Assembly (NCBI RefSeq): GCF_024266585.1
Contig: NZ_CP100647.1
Span: 4,507,001-4,571,000, forward strand
From: Xanthomonas sacchari
GTDB lineage: Bacteria; Pseudomonadota; Gammaproteobacteria; Xanthomonadales; Xanthomonadaceae
Length of the DNA stretch: 64,000 bases
Direction of reading: 5' to 3'
Translations under genes and position numbers: made by a program
In this document: positions 35,144-45,769 of the stretch, in pieces
Numbering within the stretch: the first letter of the stretch is position 1
How the letters are laid out: each line of letters begins with the position of its first letter
The notes under the pieces: generated by a model
Seen by the model: the letters and a program-made list of their open reading frames with translations, nothing else
What the model was told of the DNA's origin: nothing
The model's database searches: none

Positions 35144-35628
35144 ACCGCAGGCGGCGCCGTGCGTCGGCCACGCACGGCGCCGCTGCGCTCGACGGCCAAG
35201 CCACACTCCTAGGCACGCGCCATGCGCGCGGCGTTGCCAGCGCGCGCGTGGCGCATGCGCCTTGTCTCGACGCGCCACACCCCGTTTCGCCCCCGGCTCA
35301 AGGGAATCGACACGCTCCGGCGATCACGCGGCAGGGGTGGCGACGCACTCCGGCATCTCGGGCATGGGGCCGCGTTCAAGCAGCCGTCCTGGCCCAGCCA
35401 GGGCCGGAAGGCCGCCAGCGGCAAGGCCGCTGCGAGGACGAACCAGCCTGCAGACACTGCGCGCATCGCGACGCGCCATCCAGGCAGCGGTGCGCGCAAG
35501 CGTACGCCTGCTGCGCGGCGACTCCGGCACGCGGCGGCATTCAGATCCGCCTGGGCATCGCCGCGCTACGCTGGCGCCGGCATCGCCCGCAACGCGCGCC
35601 GGCGCGTGGCCACGACGGAGGACCGACA
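35144..35628. other. Spacer, possible small exported ORF on the minus strand
   Basis: Almost 500 bases without a confident gene. The only candidate is a minus-strand frame at 35209-35466 (85 codons) that starts MRAVSAGWFVLAAALPLAA, which resembles a signal peptide. The remainder is Arg-rich and low in protein-like features, and no ribosome site stands out. Confidence 0.3.
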
Positions 35629-36177
35629 ATGCAGCGACTGCGCATCGCAGTGGACATGGACGAAGTGATCGCCGACGCGCTGTCGGCACAGTTGGCGTGG
35701 CTGCAGCAGCGCTTCGGCTACGTCTGGGAAGCGCCGCAACTGCACGGCAAACGCCTGCGGCACTTGCTCGCCGCCGAGCACGCCGAGGCGCTGGAAGCGC
35801 ATCTGCAACTGGGCGAGTTCTTCGGCACGCTGCGCTGCATGCCCGGCAGCCAGGACGCGCTGCGCCGGCTGTCGCGCCGCCACGAGGTGTTCGTCACCAC
35901 CGCGGCGATGGAATATCCGGCGTCGATGCCGTTCAAATGGACCTGGCTGCGCACCCACTTCGATTTCCTGGATCCGCTGAACATCGTGTTCTGCGGCGAC
36001 AAGCGCATCGTCGCCGCGGATATCATGATCGACGACAACGCCCGCCATTTCGCCCATTTCCGCGGCCAGGGCGTGCTGTTTTCCGCGCCCCACAACGCCG
36101 CCGAGCAGCGCTACCCGCGGCTGCGCGGCTGGGACGAGGCCGACGCGCTGCTGCAACGCCTGGCGCAGCAGCGCTGA
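35629..36177 (+). CDS. 5'(3')-deoxyribonucleotidase-like HAD hydrolase
   Basis: A 182-residue protein of the NT5C family. The nucleophile motif is VDMDEVIAD near the N-terminus, and EVFVTTAAMEYPASMPFKW and IVFCGDKRIVAADIMIDDN supply the other HAD motifs. Such enzymes dephosphorylate deoxynucleoside monophosphates and balance dNTP pools. The ATG at 35629 has GGAGG upstream. Confidence 0.85.
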   Translation: MQRLRIAVDMDEVIADALSAQLAWLQQRFGYVWEAPQLHGKRLRHLLAAEHAEALEAHLQLGEFFGTLRCMPGSQDALRRLSRRHEVFVTTAAMEYPASMPFKWTWLRTHFDFLDPLNIVFCGDKRIVAADIMIDDNARHFAHFRGQGVLFSAPHNAAEQRYPRLRGWDEADALLQRLAQQR

Positions 36178-36287
36178 AGACGCCAGCCGCGCGTTCGCGC
36201 ACGCCAGCCGCCATCGCCGACGCGCCAGGCCGCCCCGCCGCGGCCCGCGCCGTTTTCGCATGCCGCCCGGCGGCAAAGGAGATCGCC

Positions 36288-37130
36288 ATGGACAGACGTA
36301 CCGTACTCGGCCTGCTCGCCGGCACTGCCGCCGGCCTGCTGCCCGGCGCCGCCGCGGCGCACGACCCCACGCACGGCGACGCGCAAGCCGACGCGGCCTG
36401 GGCCGAGCGCTTCGCGCGCCTGCCGGGGGTGCGCCTGCAAGGCGACGAGCAGATCGCGATGCTGCTCTATCCCGGTTTCACCGCGCTGGATCTGGTCGGC
36501 CCCTATCACTTCCTGGCCGGGATGATGGGCGCCACGGTGCACCTGGTCAGCAACGGCGAGGACCTGACGCCGGTCCGCAGCGACATGGGCCTGGCGATCG
36601 CGCCGACCGTCACCTACGCCGATTGCCCGCGCATGCTCACCCTGGTGTTCGTGCCCGGCGGTACCGACGGCACCCTCGCGGCGGCGCGCGACCCGCGCAC
36701 CCTGGCGTTCCTGCGCGAGACCGCGCCGCACGCCGACTACGTCACCAGCGTGTGCACCGGCGCGCTGATCCTCGGCGCGGCCGGATTGCTGCGCGGGCGC
36801 CGCGCCACCTCGCACTGGTCGGTGCGCCCACTGCTCGCGCGCTTCGGCGCGACCCCGGTGGATGCGCGGGTGGTCGAGGACGGCAAGCTGATCACCGGCG
36901 CCGGGGTTTCGGCCGGGCTGGATTTCGGCCTGTCCGTGGTCGCCCACCTGCGCGGCCAGCCCTATGCCGCCGCCGCGATGCTGACCGCCGAGTACCACCC
37001 GCAACCGCCGTTCGCCGGCGGCACCGTGGCGACCACGCCGGCCGCGGTCGCCACGCCGATGGCGGCGATGTTCGCGCCGTTCGTGGCCGCGGCCAAGACC
37101 TTGCAGCCGCTGCCGGCGCTGCCGGACTAA
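36288..37130 (+). CDS. DJ-1/PfpI family protein with Tat-like signal
   Basis: A 280-residue protein. The N-terminus MDRRTVLGLLAGTAAGLLPG has a twin arginine before a hydrophobic stretch, fitting Tat export. The rest is a DJ-1/PfpI domain with nucleophile Cys156 in SVCTGALILGAAGLL and ATSHW after it, a pattern of isonitrile-hydratase-like members. The reaction is unproven. AAAGGAG precedes the ATG. Confidence 0.85.
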   Translation: MDRRTVLGLLAGTAAGLLPGAAAAHDPTHGDAQADAAWAERFARLPGVRLQGDEQIAMLLYPGFTALDLVGPYHFLAGMMGATVHLVSNGEDLTPVRSDMGLAIAPTVTYADCPRMLTLVFVPGGTDGTLAAARDPRTLAFLRETAPHADYVTSVCTGALILGAAGLLRGRRATSHWSVRPLLARFGATPVDARVVEDGKLITGAGVSAGLDFGLSVVAHLRGQPYAAAAMLTAEYHPQPPFAGGTVATTPAAVATPMAAMFAPFVAAAKTLQPLPALPD

Positions 37131-37175
37131 GGGCGCCGGACAGAACCGCTGCGCGGTCGCCAGGCGGCCGCGCCG

Positions 37176-38096
37176 TCACGCGCCGGGCGGCGCGGCGCCA
37201 GCCGCATGCGCCGCGCGCAAGTGATCGATGAACACCCGCAGCTTCGGCGGCAGGTGCTCGCGCGCCGGGTAGTAGATGTGCCAGCCGGCGAACGGCGCGT
37301 GCCAGTCGTCCAGCACCCGCTGCAGGTGGCCGGCGGCGACGTCGGCGGCGACCTGCCATTCGAACGCCTGGGCCAGGCCCAGTCCGCGGCGCGCGGCGTC
37401 CAGGCCGACCAGGGTGTCGTTGACCACCAGCCGCCCGGTGACTTCGACCAGGAAATCGTGGCCGTCGCGGGTGAATTCCCAAGCCTGCAGGCGGCCGTCG
37501 GTGCGCCGCCAGCGGATGCAGTCGTGGTCGGCCAATTCGGCCGGCGTGCGCGGCGTCCCGTGTGCGGCGAAATACGCCGGTGCGGCCACCACGGTCTGCC
37601 GCTGCGGCGGGCCCACCGGCACCGCGATCATGTCGCGCGCCAGGCTCTCGCCCAGGCGGATGCCGGCGTCGAAGCCACCGGCGACGATGTCGGCCAGGGT
37701 CCGGTCCGAATACAGCTCCACGCTGACCTCGGGATAGCGCGTCAGGAACGCCGGCAGGTGCGGACACACCAGTTGCTCGGCGGCCACCAGCGGCAGGTTG
37801 ATGCGCAGCGTGCCGGCCGGGCGGTCGCGCAGGAAATCCAGGTCGGCGAACGCCGCATCGATCTGCGCCAGGCCCGGCGCCACGCGCTGCAGGAAGCGCT
37901 CGCCATGCTCGCTCAGGCCGACCCGGCGCGTGGTGCGGTTGAGCAGGCGCGCGCCCAGCTGTGCCTCCAGCGCGCGCAGCGTCTGCGACAGCGCCGAGGG
38001 CGAGACGCCCAGCTCGGCGGCGGCGCGGGTGAAGCTGCCATGGTGGGCGACGCGGACGAAGGCGACGACGGCGGACAGCGGCGGTGGACGGTGCAT
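37176..38096 (-). CDS. LysR-type regulator
   Basis: A 306-residue regulator. The HTH (about 5-63) includes VAFVRVAHHGSFTRAAAELG and ALSQTLRALEAQLGARLLNR. The effector domain covers 90-295. It is divergent from an AKR-CMD-AKR operon across 144 bp, and it probably controls that operon, as this gene order is common for aldehyde or methylglyoxal stress. Confidence 0.9.
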   Translation of the reverse strand: MHRPPPLSAVVAFVRVAHHGSFTRAAAELGVSPSALSQTLRALEAQLGARLLNRTTRRVGLSEHGERFLQRVAPGLAQIDAAFADLDFLRDRPAGTLRINLPLVAAEQLVCPHLPAFLTRYPEVSVELYSDRTLADIVAGGFDAGIRLGESLARDMIAVPVGPPQRQTVVAAPAYFAAHGTPRTPAELADHDCIRWRRTDGRLQAWEFTRDGHDFLVEVTGRLVVNDTLVGLDAARRGLGLAQAFEWQVAADVAAGHLQRVLDDWHAPFAGWHIYYPAREHLPPKLRVFIDHLRAAHAAGAAPPGA

Positions 38097-38240
38097 GGCG
38101 AGCGGGCAGCAGCGAAGGACGGACGCATCAGGTGCGCCAGCCATTATTTAGCACACCTTCAAAGCACATGCGGATTACCCGGATTTATCCATGGCGACGC
38201 GGCGCCTACAGTGCCCGCACCCCACCTGGAGACCGCTGCG

Positions 38241-39308
38241 ATGGCCCTCGATCACTACCGCCTGCTCGGCCGTTCCGGCCTGCGCGTCAGCCCGCTGTGC
38301 CTGGGCACCATGACCTTCGGCGCCGACTGGGGCTGGGGCGCGGACGCCGACGAGGCGCGCCGGCTGTTCGACCTGTACGTCGATGCCGGCGGCAACTTCC
38401 TCGACACCGCCAACATCTACACCAACGGCAGCGCCGAGACCCTGCTCGGCCGCTTCGTCGCCGGCCGCCGCGACCGCCTGGTGATCGCCAGCAAGTTCGC
38501 GCTCAATCCCTTCCCCGGCGACCCCAACGGCGGCGGCAACCACCGCAAGGCGCTGCTGCGCTCGGTCGACGCCAGCCTGGCGCGGCTGGGCACCGACTAC
38601 CTGGACCTGCTGTACCTGCACGCCTGGGACGGCACCACCGGCATCGACGAGGTCATGCGCGGTTTCGACGACCTGGTCCGCGCCGGCAAGATCCTCTACG
38701 CCGGCATCTCCGACACCCCCGCCTGGCAGGTGGCGCGGATGCAGACCCTGGCCGACCTGCGCGGCTGGACGCCGTTCGTCGCCCTGCAGATCGAATACTC
38801 GCTGGCGCAGCGCACGGTCGAGCGCGAACTGGTGCCGATGGCCGAGGCGCTGGGCATGGCGGTGCTGGCCTGGTCGCCGCTGGCGATGGGCGTGCTCACC
38901 GGCAAGTACGGCGCCGCCGATCTGGCGCGGGTGCGCGCGGCCGCCTCCGGCGGCGCGCAGGTCGACGGCGTGGGCCGTGCCGAGGTCGCGCATTCACAGC
39001 GTACCTTCAACGAGCACGCGCTGGCGGTGGCCGAAACGGTGGTGGCGCTGGCCGCCGAGTTGCAGCGCTCGCCGGCGCAGGTGGCGCTGGCCTGGCTGCT
39101 GGCGCGCGGGGCGATGCCGATCGTCGGCGCGCGCAGCGTGGCGCAGTTGCAGGACAATCTGGGTGCGCTGACCCTGCGCCTGGATGCCGAAGCCCTGCAG
39201 CGGCTGGATGCCGTCAGCGCGATCGAACTGGGCTTCCCGCACGATTTCCTGGCCTCGCCCAATCCGCAGGCACTGCTGAGCGGCGGCACCCGGATCCAGC
39301 CCCGTTGA
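38241..39308 (+). CDS. Aldo/keto reductase
   Basis: A 355-residue NADPH-dependent reductase of the AKR fold. It includes LCLGTMTFGADWGWGADADE, the catalytic Asp/Tyr region LDTANIYTNG, and LLYLHAWDGTTGIDEVM with the catalytic His. The C-terminal GARSVAQLQDNLGAL contacts the cofactor. It is the first gene of a three-gene operon controlled by the divergent LysR. Confidence 0.92.
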   Translation: MALDHYRLLGRSGLRVSPLCLGTMTFGADWGWGADADEARRLFDLYVDAGGNFLDTANIYTNGSAETLLGRFVAGRRDRLVIASKFALNPFPGDPNGGGNHRKALLRSVDASLARLGTDYLDLLYLHAWDGTTGIDEVMRGFDDLVRAGKILYAGISDTPAWQVARMQTLADLRGWTPFVALQIEYSLAQRTVERELVPMAEALGMAVLAWSPLAMGVLTGKYGAADLARVRAAASGGAQVDGVGRAEVAHSQRTFNEHALAVAETVVALAAELQRSPAQVALAWLLARGAMPIVGARSVAQLQDNLGALTLRLDAEALQRLDAVSAIELGFPHDFLASPNPQALLSGGTRIQPR

Positions 39309-39339
39309 CCCCCATGTCTCTCATCGCGAGGTGCAGCGC

Positions 39340-39861
39340 ATGTCCACTCCCCATCGTTCCCTGCTGAAGGCGGCCCTGGCCGCCAGCCTGGCCGTCGGCG
39401 GCGCCGAGGCCGCCAGCGCGGCGCAACCGCCGTCCCCGCCCCGGCCCAGCGCGCCCGCCGCCCTGCCCGGCCAGACCACGCTTGCCGAGGCCGAGGCCGC
39501 CGGCATCGCGCAGATCGACGCCTTGATGGGGCCGGCGCAGGCGCAGGCGATCCGCGCGTTGGCCGACGCCCCGGACACCGCGCTCACCGGCCGCGGCGCG
39601 GCCATCGCGTTCGGCGAGATCTATCGGCCCGGCACCGCGCTGGACCTGAAGACCCGCGAACTGGTCACCGTCGCGGTGCTGGCCAGCCTCGGCCACGCCG
39701 AGCCGCAACTGCGCCTGCACCTGCGTGCGGCGCGCGCCGCCGGCGCCAGCCGCGCCGAGATCTTCGCGGTGCTGGATCAGTTGCATGCCTACGTCGGCTT
39801 CCCGACCGCGCTCAACGCCCTGGCCATCGCCCGCGAGGTGCTGGATGCCCCCTCACCCTGA
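39340..39861 (+). CDS. Exported carboxymuconolactone decarboxylase-like protein
   Basis: A 173-residue protein with a signal peptide ([20 protein letters not shown]). The CMD domain (about 60-170) has [18 protein letters not shown] and a [16 protein letters not shown] end. It lacks the CxxC redox pair of AhpD-like members, so peroxidase activity is unlikely; gamma-carboxymuconolactone decarboxylase-like fold proteins without that pair are common. The ATG at 39340 has GAGG upstream. It is the second gene of the operon. Confidence 0.8.
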   Translation: MSTPHRSLLKAALAASLAVGGAEAASAAQPPSPPRPSAPAALPGQTTLAEAEAAGIAQIDALMGPAQAQAIRALADAPDTALTGRGAAIAFGEIYRPGTALDLKTRELVTVAVLASLGHAEPQLRLHLRAARAAGASRAEIFAVLDQLHAYVGFPTALNALAIAREVLDAPSP

Positions 39862-39916
39862 GCGAACCGGACACCGGCCACGCTCTCCCTCCCCTCCCCC
39901 CTCAGGAGCATCCTCC

Positions 39917-40912
<996 letters not shown>

Positions 40913-40976
40913 ATCGCGTCCCCGGCCGGGGCGCGGGCCGATTGCCCGCGCCGCACCGGCACCGCATGATGCGGGG

Positions 40977-41678
40977 GTGATCTCCTTCATCGTCCCCGCG
41001 CACGACGAAGCCGCCCTGATCGGCGACACGCTGGCCTCGCTGCACGTCGCCGCGCAGGCGCTGCGGCTGGACTGCGAGACGCTGGTGGTGGCCGATGCCT
41101 GCCACGATGCCACCGCCGAGATCGCGCGCCGGCACGGCGCGCAGGTGCTGGAGGTGGAGCTGCGGCACATCGCCGCCGTGCGCAATGCCGGCGCCGCCGC
41201 CAGCCGCGGCCGCCACCTGCTGTTCGTCGATGCCGACACCCGGGTCAATACGCCGCTGCTGGCCGCGGCGCTGCGCGCGCTGGGCACCGGCGCAGTCGGC
41301 GGCGGCGCGCAGGTGCGCCTGCTCGGCGACGTCGCCTGGTACGAACGCCTAGCCCAGGCGTTGTTCGGCTGGCTGTTCCGCTGGACCGGCATCGCCCCCG
41401 GCTGCTTCCTGTTCTGCACGCGCAGCGCCTTCCTCGCCGCCGGCGGTTTCGACGAGCGCTACTACGCCGGCGAGGACGTGGCGCTGAGCCGTGCGCTGGC
41501 GCGGCAGGGACGCTTCGTGATCCTGCGCGAGGCGGTGCACACCTCCGACCGCAAGCTGCGCAGCTTCAGCAAGCGCGAGCACCTGGGGTTGTTGCTGCGC
41601 CTGCTGCGCCGCGGCCGCGGCCTGCTGCGTTCGCGCGACGGGCTGGGCTTCTGGTACGGGCAGCGCCGCGGGCGCTGA
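40977..41678 (+). CDS. Family 2 glycosyltransferase
   Basis: A 233-residue GT-A fold transferase starting at a GTG. It reads ISFIVPAHDEAALIGDTLAS, VVADACHDATAEIARRHGA and the metal-binding FVDADTRV. GGFDERYYAGEDVALSRAL is the acceptor-side motif. It has no membrane helices except perhaps LFGWLFRWTGIAPG. It is the first gene of the KAS III operon region, separated by 70 bp from the next gene, and would transfer a sugar to an unknown acceptor. Confidence 0.85.
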   Translation: MISFIVPAHDEAALIGDTLASLHVAAQALRLDCETLVVADACHDATAEIARRHGAQVLEVELRHIAAVRNAGAAASRGRHLLFVDADTRVNTPLLAAALRALGTGAVGGGAQVRLLGDVAWYERLAQALFGWLFRWTGIAPGCFLFCTRSAFLAAGGFDERYYAGEDVALSRALARQGRFVILREAVHTSDRKLRSFSKREHLGLLLRLLRRGRGLLRSRDGLGFWYGQRRGR

Positions 41679-41748
41679 GCGCGCCGGCGCGGTTGCCGGC
41701 GCCGACGCGCTGGCAGTACGCTGCGCCCCCCTTGTGCGAGCTTTACGG

Positions 41749-42771
41749 ATGAGCGTCCACACCAGCAGGAGCAGGCCCATCGCACTGCGCATCCTCGGCA
41801 CGGGCGAGTATCTGCCCGCGCAGCAGGTGCCGGCGGAAACGTTCGACCGGCGCTGGGGCAAGCCCGCCGGCTGGACCCTGCGCCATACCGGCGTCGCCAC
41901 GCGGCACTATGCCGGCGCCGACGAACCGGCCACGGCGATGGGCGAACGCGCCGCGCGCGCGGCGCTGGACGCGGCGCAACTGCAGGCATCGCACATCGAC
42001 TGCGTGATCAGCGCCTGCAGCCTGATGGAACAGGCGATTCCGTGCAGCGCGGCGCTGCTGCACGCGCGGCTGGGGCTGCAGGGCAGCGGCGTGCCGGCCT
42101 TCGACGTCAACGCCACCTGCCTGAGCTTCATCGCCGCGCTCGACCTGGCCGCCTGCGCGATCGCCGCCGGCCGTTACCAGCGCGTGCTGATCGTCTCCAG
42201 CGAGATCGCCAGCGTCGGCCTCAACCCGGACGATGCGGATACCGCACCGCTGTTCGGCGACGGCGCCGCCGCCGTGGTGCTCGGCGCCGGCGACGCCGAC
42301 AGCGGCTCGCAGTTGCTGAGCGCGCGCCTGGAAACCTATTCCGAAGGCATCGACCACTGCCGCGTGCGTGCCGGCGGCACCCGCCTGCGCCTGGATCACG
42401 GCGTCGAGGCGCTGCGCGCCGGCTCGCAGTTCGAAATGAACGGCCGCGCCACCTACCGCCTCGCCGCGGCGAAGCTGCCCGGCTTCCTGCAGCGGCTGCT
42501 GGCGCAGGCCGGGGTCGAGCTGGCGCAGGTGCGGCGGATCGTGCCCCACCAGGCCAGCGCCAAGGCGCTGCGCCACCTGCGCGTCGCGCTGGGGCTGGCA
42601 CCAGACGCGCTGGTTGAGATCATCGGCGACCACGGCAACCAGATGGCCGCGTCGATTCCCAGTGCGCTGCACCAGGCGATCCACAGCGGCCGCATCGTCC
42701 GCGGCGACCTGATCGGCCTGGTCGGCTCCGGCGCCGGGCTGGCGTTCGGCGGCGCGGTGCTGCGCTACTGA
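41749..42771 (+). CDS. 3-oxoacyl-ACP synthase III-like (KAS III) condensing enzyme
   Basis: A 340-residue thiolase-fold enzyme. The catalytic triad is intact: Cys124 (NATCLSFIA), His267 (VPHQASAKAL) and Asn297 (HGNQMAAS). An ATP-free Claisen condensation of acyl groups is therefore expected. It is not the housekeeping FabH of fatty-acid synthesis: it sits in an accessory operon, and the GDGAAAVVLG motif fits both FabH and OleA-type relatives. Its ATG at 41749 lacks a strong ribosome site. The downstream SDR gene begins 1 bp after its stop. Confidence 0.88.
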   Translation: MSVHTSRSRPIALRILGTGEYLPAQQVPAETFDRRWGKPAGWTLRHTGVATRHYAGADEPATAMGERAARAALDAAQLQASHIDCVISACSLMEQAIPCSAALLHARLGLQGSGVPAFDVNATCLSFIAALDLAACAIAAGRYQRVLIVSSEIASVGLNPDDADTAPLFGDGAAAVVLGAGDADSGSQLLSARLETYSEGIDHCRVRAGGTRLRLDHGVEALRAGSQFEMNGRATYRLAAAKLPGFLQRLLAQAGVELAQVRRIVPHQASAKALRHLRVALGLAPDALVEIIGDHGNQMAASIPSALHQAIHSGRIVRGDLIGLVGSGAGLAFGGAVLRY

Positions 42772-42772
42772 C

Positions 42773-43750
42773 ATGGCGCGCGTTCTCGTCACCGGTGCGT
42801 CCGGCTTCATCGGCGCCTACCTCGTGCGCGCCCTGGCCGACGCCGGCGTGCCGGTGCGCGCCAGCGGCCGCGACGCCGCCAAGCTGGCGGCCTTCGCCGG
42901 CGATCCGCGCATCGAGGTGCTGCGCGCCGACCTCTGCCGCGACGACCTGGCGCCGCTGCTGCACGGCTGCGACGCGGCGATCCACTGCGCCGCGCTGTCG
43001 GTACCGTGGGCCAGCGCCGAAACCTTCCACCTGGCCAACGTGGTCGCCACCGAACGCCTGCTCGCCGCCGCGTTGGCCACGCGCGTGCGCCGCTTCGTGC
43101 ACTTCAGTTCGCCCAGCATCTACTTCCGCTTCGCCGACCAGTACCAGGTGCGCGAGGAATTCACCCCGCCGGCGCGCTGGATCGGCGGCTATCCGCAGAC
43201 CAAGTGGGAAGCCGAGGAGAAGGTGCGCGCGGCCGCGGCGGCCGGGCTGCCGGCGGTGGTGCTGCGCCCGCGCGCGGTGTTCGGCCATGGCGACAACGCG
43301 ATCGTGCCGCGGTTGCTGGCGGTGGCGCAGCGCGGCTGGTTCCCGCTGGTCCATGGCGGCCGCGCGATGATCGACGTGTGCTGCGTGGAGAACGCGGTGG
43401 CCGCGGCGCTGGCCGCGCTGCGCGCCGAGCACATCGGCGACGGCCGCGCCTACAACATCAGCAACGGCACGCCGATCGCGGTGCGCGACCTGCTGACCCA
43501 GCTGTTCGCGGCGCTGCGCCTGCGCGTGCGGCTGCTGCCGGTGCCACGCGGGCCGGCGCTGGCCTTGGCCGCGCTCGGCGAACAGATCGCGCTGCGCCGG
43601 CGCGGCCAGCCGGAGCCGCGGCTCAGCCGCTACGGCATCGGCGTGCTCGGTTATTCGCAGACGCTGGACATCGGCCGCGCGCGCCGCGAACTCGGCTATG
43701 CGCCGGTGCTGTCGACCGAGGCCGGGCTGGCCGCGCTGGGGCGGCCATGA
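42773..43750 (+). CDS. NAD(P)-dependent epimerase/3-beta-HSD-type reductase
   Basis: A 325-residue extended SDR. The cofactor motif is GASGFIGAYL near residue 8, and the catalytic Tyr140-x3-Lys144 pair is YPQTK, with FSSPSIYF before it. It resembles OleD/3-beta-hydroxysteroid dehydrogenases that reduce beta-keto acyl products, which fits a KAS III product as substrate. The start follows the KAS III stop by 1 bp and the end overlaps the MBL gene by 4 bp. Confidence 0.88.
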   Translation: MARVLVTGASGFIGAYLVRALADAGVPVRASGRDAAKLAAFAGDPRIEVLRADLCRDDLAPLLHGCDAAIHCAALSVPWASAETFHLANVVATERLLAAALATRVRRFVHFSSPSIYFRFADQYQVREEFTPPARWIGGYPQTKWEAEEKVRAAAAAGLPAVVLRPRAVFGHGDNAIVPRLLAVAQRGWFPLVHGGRAMIDVCCVENAVAAALAALRAEHIGDGRAYNISNGTPIAVRDLLTQLFAALRLRVRLLPVPRGPALALAALGEQIALRRRGQPEPRLSRYGIGVLGYSQTLDIGRARRELGYAPVLSTEAGLAALGRP

Positions 43751-44595
43751 GCGCGCCGCGGCTGCGCTGGCGGCTGTACGAGGCCGGCCACTGCACACAT
43801 CCGGAGCGCGCCACGCGCCGCGGCGCGCCACTGGCGCCCTGCCCGTTCCCGGCGCTGGCGGCACTGCTGCAGCATCCGCAGCACGGCGAGCTGCTGTTCG
43901 ACACCGGCTATGCCCGCCCCTTCTTCGACGCGACCGCGCGCTTTCCCGAACGCCTGTACCGCTGGCTGACCCCGGTGCGGCTGGCAGCCGGACAATCGCT
44001 GCGCGAACAGCTGGTCCGCGACGGCGTGGAGCCGGATGGCATCGGCTGGATCGTGCTGTCGCACTTCCATGGCGATCACGTCGGCGGCGTCGCCGAGTTT
44101 CCGCACGCACGCCTGGCCTGCGCGCAACAGGCCTGGGACGACCTGCAGCGCCGCGGCCGGCTGGGCGCGCTGCGCGAAGGCTTCCTGCCGGCGCTGCTGC
44201 ACGGCGCGCGCCCGCGCATGCACTGGATCGAGTCGCTGCCGGCGGCGCCGCGCCCCACCGCACTGCACGACTTCGGCACGCCGCGCGACCTGTTCGGCGA
44301 CGGCAGCGTGCTGCTGGTGCCGCTGCCCGGACATGCGCCGGGCCAGTACGGGCTGTGGTTCGAGGACGCGCAGGGTCCGGTGTTCCTGATCGCCGATGCG
44401 GCCTGGTCCAGCGCCGCGCTCGCCGACGGCACGCCGCCGCCGGCGCTGGTCACCCGCCTGCTCGGCGAGCATCGTGTGTACCGCGACACGCTGGCGCGGC
44501 TGCATGCGCTGCGCCAGGCCGAGCCAGGATTGCGCCTGGTGCCCTCGCATTGCCGGCAATGGCGGCCGGCGCCGCAGGCGCACGCCGATGGCTGA
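43747..44595 (+). CDS. Metallo-beta-lactamase-fold hydrolase
   Basis: A 282-residue MBL-fold protein. The metal motif HxHxDH is His106-x-His108-x-Asp110-His111 (SHFHGDHVGG), and PLPGHAPGQYG and FLIADAAW carry the next ligands. The layout resembles lactonase-type members (AiiA-like), so hydrolysis of an ester, thioester or lactone intermediate is plausible. It overlaps both neighbours (4 bp upstream, 8 bp downstream). Confidence 0.87.
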   Translation: MSAPRLRWRLYEAGHCTHPERATRRGAPLAPCPFPALAALLQHPQHGELLFDTGYARPFFDATARFPERLYRWLTPVRLAAGQSLREQLVRDGVEPDGIGWIVLSHFHGDHVGGVAEFPHARLACAQQAWDDLQRRGRLGALREGFLPALLHGARPRMHWIESLPAAPRPTALHDFGTPRDLFGDGSVLLVPLPGHAPGQYGLWFEDAQGPVFLIADAAWSSAALADGTPPPALVTRLLGEHRVYRDTLARLHALRQAEPGLRLVPSHCRQWRPAPQAHADG

Positions 44596-45769
44596 GGCGC
44601 CCGGCGTGCTGATCACCGGCGCGCGCGCGCCGGTCGCGCTGGACCTGGCGCGCCGCTTCGCCGCGCAGGGCTGGCGCGTGCACCTGGCCGACAGCGTCGC
44701 CAGCCGCATCTCCGGCTGGTCGCGCGCGGTCGCCGCGCATCACCGCATCGCGCCGGCGCGCGATGCCGCGCGCGCCTGGCTGGCCGATCTGAACGCGCTG
44801 CTGCTGCGCGAACGGATCGACCTGCTGGTGCCGACCTGCGAGGAGGTGTTCTACCTGGCCCGCTACCGCAGCGCGCTGCCCACGCAGTTGCAAATGCCGC
44901 TGCACGACTTCGACACGCTGCGCAGCTTGCACAGCAAGTACCACTTCATGGAACTGGCGCGCGGGCTGGACAGCGGGATCGAGGTCCCCGCCAGCGTGCG
45001 CGTGCGCAGCCTGGAACAGGCGCGCGCCTGGGCCGGTGCCGGATCGCTTGTGCTGAAGCCGGAGTTCTCCCGCTTCGGCGTGCATGTGCGGCTGTACCCG
45101 CACGGCGTGCCTGCCGATGCCACGCCGCTGTCCAATCAGGGCGACTGGGTCGCGCAGCGCTACTGCCCCGGCGAAGAGCGCTGCTCGTACGCGCTGGCGC
45201 GCGACGGCGTGCTGCTGGCGCATGCGGTGTACCGCCCGCGCTACCGGCTGCGGCGCAGTTCCAGCTACTACTTCGACGCCGCGCCGGACCCGCGGATCGA
45301 ACGCTTCACCGCGCAGCTGGTGCAGGCGCTGCGCTTCAGCGGGCAGATCTCCTTCGACTGGATGGTGTCCGCGCAAGGGCGCTGCAGCGTGATCGAATGC
45401 AATCCGCGTGCGACCAGCGGCCTGCACCTGTTCGCCGCGACCGATCCGCTGGTGCCGTTGCTGTGCGGCGACGCGGGCGCGGCACAGGCGCCGCTGCGCC
45501 CGGCCGCGGACCGCGCGGCGATGCTGGGCGTGCTGATGCTGAGCGTGGCGCTGCCGGCGGCACTGGGCCATGGCCGGCTGCGACAGTGGCGCCAGGACTA
45601 TGCGCGCGCCGAGGACGTGCTGGCGCCGCGCGGCGACCGCTGGCCGTTGGCCGGCGCGCTGCGCGACCTGGGCAGCCATGCGCGGCTGGCGCTGGCGCGG
45701 CGCTGCAGCGTGCGCGAGGCCGCCACCCGCGATACCGAATGGGACGGCGAGGCGCTGCCGCCGCCATGA
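44588..45769 (+). CDS. ATP-grasp ligase
   Basis: A 393-residue ATP-grasp enzyme. The N-terminal Rossmann-like part reads GVLITGARAPVALDLARRFA. The ATP-grasp part (about 120-300) has SLVLKPEFSRFG and the Mg-binding VIECNPRATSGLH. Such ligases join a carboxylate to an amine or thiol through an acyl phosphate. The substrate is unknown. The context suggests the acyl product of KAS III or an amino acid. The ends overlap both flanking genes. Confidence 0.87.
   Translation: MAEAPGVLITGARAPVALDLARRFAAQGWRVHLADSVASRISGWSRAVAAHHRIAPARDAARAWLADLNALLLRERIDLLVPTCEEVFYLARYRSALPTQLQMPLHDFDTLRSLHSKYHFMELARGLDSGIEVPASVRVRSLEQARAWAGAGSLVLKPEFSRFGVHVRLYPHGVPADATPLSNQGDWVAQRYCPGEERCSYALARDGVLLAHAVYRPRYRLRRSSSYYFDAAPDPRIERFTAQLVQALRFSGQISFDWMVSAQGRCSVIECNPRATSGLHLFAATDPLVPLLCGDAGAAQAPLRPAADRAAMLGVLMLSVALPAALGHGRLRQWRQDYARAEDVLAPRGDRWPLAGALRDLGSHARLALARRCSVREAATRDTEWDGEALPPP

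Noticed and set aside
36288-37130. An AraC-type regulator with a DJ-1-like domain
   Set aside because: The DJ-1/PfpI domain is followed by only about 80 residues without an AraC helix-turn-helix, and the N-terminus is a Tat-like signal.
41749-42771. Housekeeping FabH
   Set aside because: The gene is outside any fatty-acid (plsX-fabD-fabG-acpP) cluster and is embedded in an accessory operon; a FabH-like reaction is still possible.
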